DNA of 64,000 nucleotides from the NCBI GenBank assembly GCA_009911505.1, contig QXXL01000016.1:1-64000 (forward strand), read 5' to 3'. The notes beneath the pieces were generated by a model that saw nothing but the letters and a program-made list of their open reading frames with translations, was not told the DNA's origin and searched no databases. Below, one piece after another: positions 43,550-52,900 of the stretch (its first letter is position 1; each line of letters starts with the position of its first letter). A program made the position numbers and the translations under genes. The stretch is from Lachnospiraceae bacterium (GTDB lineage: Bacteria > Bacillota > Clostridia > Lachnospirales > Lachnospiraceae).

Positions 43550-46500
43550 ATGGATATCAAAGATTATGAAAAAATTCTAAACGCGGTACCGACGACCGGA
43601 GTATTCATCATCCGGGAAGATAACCATGAGGTTTTATATTATAACAAGCACGTAAAAGAAGTGCTGCCCCAAATCCGGACAGGGATTATATGCGGCAGCC
43701 TTCTGGGTTATTCCTGTGCTAACTGCCCGATCCTGACTATCGGAGATAAACAGGAAAATGAGACCATAAGCTACCATAATCCATTTGGCGAAATCGTCAA
43801 TATCACGGCAGTGAGGACAAAGTGGGAAAAGAAGATCCCGGCATTTATCATAACTGTAGCGCCCCATGTACAGGCCATCAACCAGGCATACCACAAAATA
43901 CTGCGCGTCAACCTTACGCAGGATACCTATGAGGTGGTCAAAATCAGGCCGGAGGACAGGGCATTTGGGTATGGTACGGATGTATTTTCCAGCTGGCTCG
44001 GGCAGTTTATTTACAATGGAGGCATCCATCCGGACGATATGCACAATTTTATCTCATTTACACGCCCCGATCATCTAAGGGGCATCTTAGAAAACAGGCA
44101 GGATGTGCTGACCTGCTGTTACCGCAGGCGTTTGGGTGAGGATTACCGCTGGAATTTAATGGAGGTCGTATCGGATCAGAGTTCCCCAGGCAGCGATTCA
44201 TACATACTCCTTTATGTAAAGGATATCCATGATATTTTACAGGAAAGCCTGGAAATGGATGATGCGAGTATGCGGATCCAGGAAGTGATCCGGACATTGG
44301 GCGAGCAAAATTATGGAATTTACGGCATAGATCTTGATACCGGGGAAGCCAATCTGGTGCGTGAAAACGGGCATACGCACACAGGCTGGAAATCCTGGAC
44401 AATCCAGTGGGATGAAATTATGCAGTCCCGCCTTTTAAAACAGATCCACCCGCTCGACCGGGACAAAGTATACGATATGTTTTCGCTGCAGGGCCTTTTA
44501 AATATTAAAGATTCCGACATCCCCAAAAAAGATATGCTTTGCCAGTGGCGCGGGGAAGAGGATCATGAATACCGCTATATGGCTGTGATAGCTTATTTTG
44601 GGCAGCGCCAGGGGATAAAAAACTACACAATATTGGCGCTTCAGAACGTCGATCGGCGTGTGCGCCAGGAGCATACCTTAAACCTGCGGGATATGCAGCT
44701 TGCTGCGATTTTAAAATCCCGCTACAGTGTAATGACGACAGTGTATTTAGAAAACGGCCAGTGTGAACGTATTTGGATCAATGAAGAAAGCGAAATCAGG
44801 AAAGTCTATACCGGGAACTACCACCAGTTTTTCCAGCGTGCCCTTGAAACTGTAGTAAGGCCGGAAGACGCCCAGGCATTCCGCAGTGTTATGAGCCCGG
44901 AGCACCTTTACCAGAAAGCAGCGAACGTAGGGGATTATTTTGAAGAAACCTGCCAGTACCGGATTGTTGGGAAATCCTTACAGTGGTTAGAGCAGCATAT
45001 TATATACGCCCGCCAGGGAAGCCGTATATCCATTAATATTTTAGGAAGGGATATTACGAAGGAAAAGCTTGAGGAAGAAATGCGCCTTAAAGGGGAACAG
45101 GAGCAGGACGATATCATAAGGACGTTAAGCGGCATGTTTTTTACGACCTATTATGCGGATTTGGAGGATGAAATTTTCCGGAGCGTGACACAGCTTGAGG
45201 AAGTTGGAAACGTCCTGGGCGATGAGATGGATTATGCAGAAGGGTTACAGGCTTATGCGGAGCATTTTGTCCATCCTGACGACCGCGAGGAGTACCTGCA
45301 TGTACTTAGCCGCCAGAACCTGCGCAATACGTTAAGCCCCAAGAACCCGTATGTGACATTAGCATACCGCAAGCTGCCGGAGCATTCTGACACAAAGCCA
45401 GAGGAATACGGATGGATCCGGAGCACCGCTGTTATGGCGCAGTCAGACGAAAAGGGCAGGGCCAGGTCTATTGTATATGCCGCCCAGGACGTTACGGAGA
45501 GTAAGCGCAAGGAGATGCGTGAACACCAGGCGCTGCAGGCTGCCTGTGAAGCGGCGGATCTGGCCAATGCATCCAAGCAGGAATTTTTGTTTAGCATGAG
45601 CCACAATATCCGTACTCCGATGAACGGCATTATGGGCATGATTAAAATTGCTGCCGATAACGTAGAAGATCACCAGAAGGTAAAAGACTGCCTGGAAAAA
45701 GCATATGTTTCGAGCCGCAAGCTGCTTTTTGTCCTAAATGAGATTATGGATATCAGCCAGATTAAGTCAGGCAGTTTTGACTTAAAGGCAGAAGCGTTCA
45801 GCTTATCTGAGCTGATGCAGAAAGCTGCCTCTAAGGTCCTGCCTGCTGTCCAGGAGAAAAACTTAAAGCTTTTAGTACATCCGATGCAGGTGCAGCATGA
45901 TCATATATTAGGGGATCATAAGAGTCTTTTAAAGGTATTTTTAAATATCCTTGAAAATTCCATCAAATATACGCCGTCCGGCGGCACAATTGAAGTAACG
46001 TCTGCGGAACACGAATCCAGGGAACACGGCTGCAGATCGTATGATTTCGTATTTAGTGATAACGGGATCGGTATGGAAAAAGAATTTATCGGGCATATAT
46101 TTGAACCGTTCAGCCATATGGAGAGCGCAGAGGGGGGCTATGCGGATGGTGTGGGCTTAGGGCTTTCAATTGCGCAGAATATTGCACGTATGATGGGTGG
46201 GGCGATTAGTGTGAAAAGTGCGCCGGGAAAGGGGTCCCAATTTACAGTATCAGTGATATTAAGGCTACAAAACCCGGCTGAGCATGTCGATGGCCCATCC
46301 GGCTTAGCGCGCGGCACAAGCCCTGATATCTCCTTTCAGGGGAGCCGGATTTTGCTGGTGGAGGACAATGAGATTAACAGGGAAATAGCCATAGAGCTGA
46401 TAGGGGAAACTGGCGCTATGGTAGAGTATGCCGAGGATGGCCATGAAGGGCTAAAGCGCTTTGCGGAAATGCCGGAGGGGTATTTTGACATGATCTTAAT

Positions 46501-46729
46501 GGATATTCAGATGCCAGTTATGAATGGGCTCGAAGCGACGCGGGCCATCCGCAAATTCCCGCGAGCAGATGCGGTGACAATTCCGATTATTGCAGTTTCG
46601 GCCAATGCTTCCGCGGTGGATATTGCGGCGGGGCGTGAAGCCGGGATGAACGGCTACCTGGCAAAGCCGCTTGATATTCCAAAGCTAATGGAGCAGATGG
46701 GATACTGGCTGAAAGAAAAAGACAGATAA
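43550..46729 (+). CDS. Hybrid histidine kinase with PAS-like sensors and receiver
   Basis: A protein of 1,059 residues without membrane segments. Several PAS-like units occupy residues 1-660, the first with a Cys pair in GYSCANCPIL. HisKA has H685 in FSMSHNIRTPMNG, HATPase has NILENSIKYTP, DNGIGM and GVGLGLSIAQNI, and the C-terminal receiver has D985 in MILMDIQMPVMNG and K in YLAKPLD. It is a cytoplasmic hybrid kinase; the final phosphate acceptor is not encoded nearby. The ATG at 43550 has AAAGAAAGG upstream, and starts further upstream would lie inside the promoter. Confidence 0.9.
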   Translation: MDIKDYEKILNAVPTTGVFIIREDNHEVLYYNKHVKEVLPQIRTGIICGSLLGYSCANCPILTIGDKQENETISYHNPFGEIVNITAVRTKWEKKIPAFIITVAPHVQAINQAYHKILRVNLTQDTYEVVKIRPEDRAFGYGTDVFSSWLGQFIYNGGIHPDDMHNFISFTRPDHLRGILENRQDVLTCCYRRRLGEDYRWNLMEVVSDQSSPGSDSYILLYVKDIHDILQESLEMDDASMRIQEVIRTLGEQNYGIYGIDLDTGEANLVRENGHTHTGWKSWTIQWDEIMQSRLLKQIHPLDRDKVYDMFSLQGLLNIKDSDIPKKDMLCQWRGEEDHEYRYMAVIAYFGQRQGIKNYTILALQNVDRRVRQEHTLNLRDMQLAAILKSRYSVMTTVYLENGQCERIWINEESEIRKVYTGNYHQFFQRALETVVRPEDAQAFRSVMSPEHLYQKAANVGDYFEETCQYRIVGKSLQWLEQHIIYARQGSRISINILGRDITKEKLEEEMRLKGEQEQDDIIRTLSGMFFTTYYADLEDEIFRSVTQLEEVGNVLGDEMDYAEGLQAYAEHFVHPDDREEYLHVLSRQNLRNTLSPKNPYVTLAYRKLPEHSDTKPEEYGWIRSTAVMAQSDEKGRARSIVYAAQDVTESKRKEMREHQALQAACEAADLANASKQEFLFSMSHNIRTPMNGIMGMIKIAADNVEDHQKVKDCLEKAYVSSRKLLFVLNEIMDISQIKSGSFDLKAEAFSLSELMQKAASKVLPAVQEKNLKLLVHPMQVQHDHILGDHKSLLKVFLNILENSIKYTPSGGTIEVTSAEHESREHGCRSYDFVFSDNGIGMEKEFIGHIFEPFSHMESAEGGYADGVGLGLSIAQNIARMMGGAISVKSAPGKGSQFTVSVILRLQNPAEHVDGPSGLARGTSPDISFQGSRILLVEDNEINREIAIELIGETGAMVEYAEDGHEGLKRFAEMPEGYFDMILMDIQMPVMNGLEATRAIRKFPRADAVTIPIIAVSANASAVDIAAGREAGMNGYLAKPLDIPKLMEQMGYWLKEKDR

Positions 46730-46760
46730 CGACAAAACCAAAAAAAGTACCAAAATACAA

Positions 46761-46796
46761 AAAAATTTCCATATATTTTTATGGGAATTTTTTTTA
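46761..46796 (+). terminator. Terminator of the hybrid kinase gene
   Basis: AAAAATTTCCATA pairs with TATGGGAATTTTT (one G-U), loop TATTTT, followed by more T. Confidence 0.75.
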
Positions 46797-46900
46797 TACT
46801 GATTTCAAAGCGATGTTTTGATCTGTTATCCTGTACATCTGTAACAAAAAAGCGGCAGGAAAAAGATACAAAACAGGCAAAAAAGAAAGGAGAAAGAGTA

Positions 46901-49900
46901 ATGGACAAAGAAAGGATTTTAAAAAGAGTTCTGTCATTGGTTCTTTCGCTTGCAATGGCGGCGGCTTTACTGCCGACGGGCTTATTGGGCGGCGCGGTGA
47001 CGGCAAATGCCGCGCCTGCGGACGCGTTGACCGGGCGCATAGAGGCAAGTGAGCGGAAAATCAAAATCAACGAAGACTGGAGGTTCTGCCTGCTTGATAA
47101 AGCCACGGAAATCAATAACAGCTTAGACGAGACGGCAAGCCGGCCGGATTATACCGAAAGCGGCGAATGGAATACGGTGCAGCTTCCGCATGACTGGAGT
47201 ATTTACCAGCCGTTTACGGACAGTGAGGCAAGGCCTGCACAGGGGTCTCTTGCAGGCGGTACGGGGTGGTACCGCAAATCGTTTACGCTTTCGGACGATA
47301 TGAAGGGCAAAAACATTGTGCTTCAGTTTGACGCTGTGCAGATGGTCAGCGAGGTCTGGATCAATGGGCATGACCTGGGCAAACAGTTTTTGGGGTATGT
47401 GACATTTGAATATGATATAACGCCGTACCTCAATTATGACGGGAAAGAAAACGTCATTGCGGTCAAAGCTTATTCCAGCAAGAACAGCGCGCGCTGGTAT
47501 GCCGGCGCCGGCATTTACGGCAGCGTTTACCTGATTGCAACAGAAAAAATCCATGTCCCGGTCAATGGCGTACATGTGGCGACTGTTGTGGAAGAGGATG
47601 GAAAATACATACAGCCGGATTTCCATACGGAACCGGATATGGAGACGTTAAAAGAGAAATCTACCGTCAACGTACGCACCAGCATTGAAAACAAAACGGC
47701 GGATGATTCCGTCGTATCGGTAAATTCCGTAATTTACAGTAAGGAAAATCCGGAGGTTGCCAAAAAGCGCCGGGACAATATACAGGTTCCCGCAGGGAAA
47801 ACGGTAAAGGTGGATCAGCTGATTGACATTGTAAAGCCGGATCTTTGGAGTGTGGACGACCCGAACCTGTACTGGGTAAAGACTGAAATTATACAGGGCA
47901 GCAAGGTGATAGATACGCTGGATACGCGTTTTGGTATCCGTTACCTTTATTTAAAACCGGGTACGTTTGATGAAGCGTACAGTGAAGAAAACACGCTTGG
48001 AGGACTGTTTATCAATGGAGAATACACAAGGATTAACGGTATGTGCGAACACCGCGATTTGGGCGCGCTCGGTATGGAAACGTACCAGGCGGCGATTGAC
48101 AGGCGGATCCGCAAGCTGAAATCCATGGGCGTAAACGTAGTGCGCTGCGCGCATGACCCGGTATCGCCCGAGTATATCGAAGCGGCGGACAGACTGGGGA
48201 TGCTGATATTTGAAGAAGGCTTCGATCAGTGGATCAAAGCCAAAAACAGCGACGATTACCACAACTATTTTAATAAAGCCGACGACGGCACGACGACCGT
48301 ATTTGAATATTCCGGCGCAGACGGCCCGGATACCTATATCCGCTGGGTCAATCCGGACTTAAAGCCGAACTGCGTGCGTGATATCCAGGCAATGGTAGAC
48401 CGGGACAAAAACTCCCCGTCCATTTTCCTGTGGAGTACCGGAAATGAAATTTACGATTCGTCCGACGGGCACGGGATAGATACGCAGTGGCTGTTATCTG
48501 CGGCAATCAAAGAAATTGACTCTCTGGATAATATTCCATATACCAATATTATCAACAAGGAAACCAAACGGACAGTCCGTCCGGAACCGGCCGAAAATTA
48601 TGCGGCCCTGCCGGGAGAGGAAAACGGCTATAAGACGGATTATAACGTCAGGGGCGGCGGCAATACGGTTGAGGGCGGAGCCGAATACGGCGCGCGTTAC
48701 GGCAGGCCGATTTCAGCGGCTCCTCCGACCTGGGATACCGGCAGCAACAAGGTAACCCGCAAATACGGGTTTATCGACAATATGGTGATGGCGGATATCG
48801 GCGGCCACAACTATTCAAGGGCAAACAATCAGTACCCCGCGCACAAGGAGCGGTATCCAAATGCCTGCGTAGTCGGCACGGAAAACGCATCCGCATTTTA
48901 CACCAGGGGCGTTTACAATATTGAAGATTACAGGGGCGCCAGTGAAGAGGGCGGCCGTTGGCCGCATGGAAGCGGTTATGCGTCCGAGTGGCCGTACAAT
49001 AGGAACTTTACGACGGCAAGCATTTCCATCCGTGAGCACAGGGACGATATGGTTCCGTACATGTTTGGCGAAATGGTCTGGACCGGGCACGATTACTTAG
49101 GCGAGCCGACGCCGCACAGCAGCCCTTCAAGAAGTTCTTATTTTGGGATTATCGATACGGCGGGTTTTGAAAAAGACGCGTTTTATATGTACCGTTCTGC
49201 ATGGACGGATATCCCGACCGTACATCTGCTGCCGCAGAACTGGAACTGGGATATGGGCACCCAGGTGCCGGTTATGGTTTATACCAATGCGGCAAGCGTA
49301 GAAGTATTTATCAACGGAAAATCCATTGGCGTAAAAGAATATGACAGGGATACGGCCAAGCCGGTATACTTAGATTACGGCTATCAGGAGTACCAGGCAG
49401 GCGAATTAAAGGCCGTTGCGAAAAATGCGGCGGGCGAAGTGATTGCAGAAGATGTCGTGTACACCGCGGGGGAAGCGGAATCTGTCGTGCTTTCCGGTGA
49501 AAAGGCATTTATTAAAAACGATGGAAGCGATCTGCTTTATGTAGAAGCTACAGTCGTTGACAGTGCGGGAATTATAGTTCCAGACGCAGACAACCGGATT
49601 ACGTTTGAAGTGGAAGGCGGAGAAATTATAGCTCTTGACAACGGGGATCCAAGAGACAGGGAACCGTTCCGCGGCACCAATAACCACAATAACAGCAATA
49701 CCAGCAACAGCAGAAAAGCATTTAACGGAAAAGCGCTTGCGATTATAAAGGCATCCGTAAACGCTGCGGCAAGATCGGGTGAAATAACCGTAAAAGCAAA
49801 GGTGGAAACGGCAGGCGGCCAGGCGGCGTCCAATACGCTTTCGGCCGGCGCGGTAGATACCGTTGGGGACGGAACGACAGTTCTTTCTTACGACCTTCCG

Positions 49901-52900
49901 GAAGTGACGACCGGAGTCGGCGTTACGCCAATGCTGCCGGAAACAGTCGGAGCCGTTTATGACGACGGATTGATCCAGGAATACCAGATTGATTCCTGGG
50001 ATTTGGATGCCCTGAACCTGAACAGGCCGGGTAATTATAAAGTATATGCGGTGTCGGGTGAGATTGACGAACGTGTGGAAACGATTGTCCATGTCAAAGG
50101 GATTGATACGATTGAGGAAGTAGAAGTAACTACGGTCGCAGGGATAGAGCCTCCTCTTCCGAATTTTGTAACGCTTCATTATACGGATGGGGAAACCGGT
50201 TCGGCACAAGTGGCCTGGGACGGGGTGGATCCGTCTGAGTACGCCAAAGAGGGTATTTTTGACGTGAACGGAAAAATCGGCCCGGACAAAACAGTTACCG
50301 CGGAAGTCCTGGTAAAAGAAATTTCGTCTGTTGAAGAAATTTCCCTCAGCACGGAACGCGGCGTTATGCCGACTATGCCGTCTACGGTAAACGTAACGTT
50401 TACGGACGGATCGGAAGAACCCATCGGCGTAAAATGGGCTCTTTCTGAAGAGGACGTAGCGTCTGCGGGAATGAAAAAGATAACCGGTACGGTGTTAAGT
50501 TCCGAAACGAAAGCCGTTGCCTGGCTGAATGTCAGCACGGTAGTATATGCAAGCGATCAAAACTATGAGACGCAGGCACAGGATAATGTATTTAAGGATA
50601 CTATGGCAAACGGAGAAAGCCTGCAGGCAAGAGGGATGCAGGGCGGCCCCGGGGAAGTTTATGAAAAAGGCTTCGGGACGCAGGCCCCGGCCGAAATCGT
50701 AATTGATATTGCGGGCAAAGGCTATGAACGGTTCCGTTCTTTGGTCAACTTAAGCCTTGTAAAAGGCGGTGTGGCCGCTCCGGGAGCAGTTGCGTTTAAA
50801 GTATTTTTGGATGACGAAACAGAGCCCGCCTTCTCAAGCGGAGACATGGACCGGGCAAACGAAGCAAAACTCGTAGACATCGACGTGACAGGGAAATCCA
50901 CTGTCCGCCTGGTAACCGAATCCAGGTCGCAGAACGCAGAAGACGACCTGGCCGACTGGGTGAACGCAAGGTTCCTTTCAGCAAATATTACGGTAAATGA
51001 AATTATCACGCCGCAGCTGTACACGGCAAACGCAGGCGAAAGCCCATCTCTGCCGCAAACGGTACAGGCGTCGGTTGACGGGGTGGAAGAACCGATAACG
51101 TTCCGCGTGAAATGGCTTACCCCGGTTTCGGACGCAATGTTTACGGCAGGCTCCGTACAGACGGTATACGGCAGGTTAGAAGGCGCTGCGGATAACCTGG
51201 TTGCGTTTAAGTATATGACAGATTATAAAGAAGCGGTAAAAGCAGAAGGGTTTGCAGAAAAAATAGGTTCCTGGAGCGTTACGGAAACGTTTGATTATCC
51301 GAATGTCGGCAGCGGCAAAAAGGTGCAGTTTAGCGCGATGAAGCTTACGCCGAAGCTGATTTACTCCGGAAGCGCCGGAATGCTTGTAGAGAACGTGGGC
51401 AATTACGGGTTCCATTACGGAATTTATCCGGAACCAAACGGCGGCGGCAAGAATGTCGTATTTGCGGCGCCGGATCTGAAATTTTTCCAGGTGCGCAACG
51501 TTGCGTATACGAGCGATAGTGGCAGCAATGAAATATCCAATAACAACAGCTTTACATTTGAAACATCCGCTGACGGGGAAAACTGGACTGCGTTTACCGG
51601 ATTTACAAAAGGAGATATTTTACCGGGTACCGGAACAAAAGACGGAATCTGGGCGCAGAGAGATTATACCTCAAATGAGGACGCCGTATTTCCGGAAGGC
51701 ACAAATTATCTGCGGGTAAATTACCCGAACAGTGAAACGTGGCGGTTTAATATGACGCAGATCATATTAAAGGGCGGAGACGGCAGCCAGGCTGCAGACG
51801 CCGTTCTGGCAGGTTTTGCACTTGGCGGCTATACAGGCGCAATTGATCAGGATACCAAAACCGTATCCCTGCCGGTTCCGGCTTCTATGGATATTACGGC
51901 GGTTACGCCGGAAATTACCGTAACGCCGGGAGCATCCATAAGTCCCGAAGGGCCGCAGGATTTTACAGAACCGGTAACTTATACGGTGACAAACGGAAGC
52001 GTAACCAATCGCTACGTTGTAAATGTAACCAGGGGCGTAACCGTTTCCTTTGACCTTTATGGTGGTAATATCAACGGCAGCGTGCAGGCGGTTTCGAACT
52101 TTATCCCGAAGGGCGGGGCTGTTTTGACGCCCGCGTCCCCATCCAGGGAAGGCTACCTCTTCGGCGGCTGGACGACAGACCGCTCAGACAAAGAAGCCAT
52201 GCAGGTAGAGGAAATGAAGTTTGAAGAAGACACCGTATTTTATGCAATTTGGAACAAAGATCCAAGAGTCGTTGTCAGGGCCAATGCAGACGCTGCCGGA
52301 AAGACCTGGCAGAATGAGAAAATTACAAATTATGGCGCCGATGCTTCACTTTTACTGCGCCAGCACAGCAATACCACAGAATATGGAATGTTTGGCGAGA
52401 AATTTACAAGCGAAAGCACCACGGACGGCACGGATATGAAGGCGTCGTTCATCCGTTTTGACGTAAGTGAATTTCAGGATCAGGCCGTTAAATCCGTAAA
52501 ACTGGCGCTTCACTATGAAGGCAACCAGAACGGCGGGGGCACAACGGATAATGTGAAGCTTCTGGCAACAACGGCGTCCTCCGACTGGGATGAGAGCAAA
52601 GTAACCTGGGTCACCAGGCCGGCGCTTACCGATCCGGATACGATTGTAGAGTCCGAAGCGTTTACGGCGACGCAAAACGGCAGCAAAACACTGGAACTGG
52701 ATGTAACCGGATTTTACGAGGCTCTTTCGGAAGGCGAAGAACAGATTACATTTGCCGTAACGGTAAACACCAATGCCAGAGATTTCAGGCTGACGTCAAA
52801 AGAAGGCGGGATCGGCTCAAATGCGGCCAATGCCCCGATGCTTTTAGTAGAAGTGGAAAAAGATCCGGATTATATGGTAACCTATGATTTAAACGGCGGG

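Noticed and set aside
49406..50209. 267-codon minus-strand frame inside the GH2 gene
   Set aside because: No ribosome site, composition unlike real proteins here, and contained within the GH2 frame.
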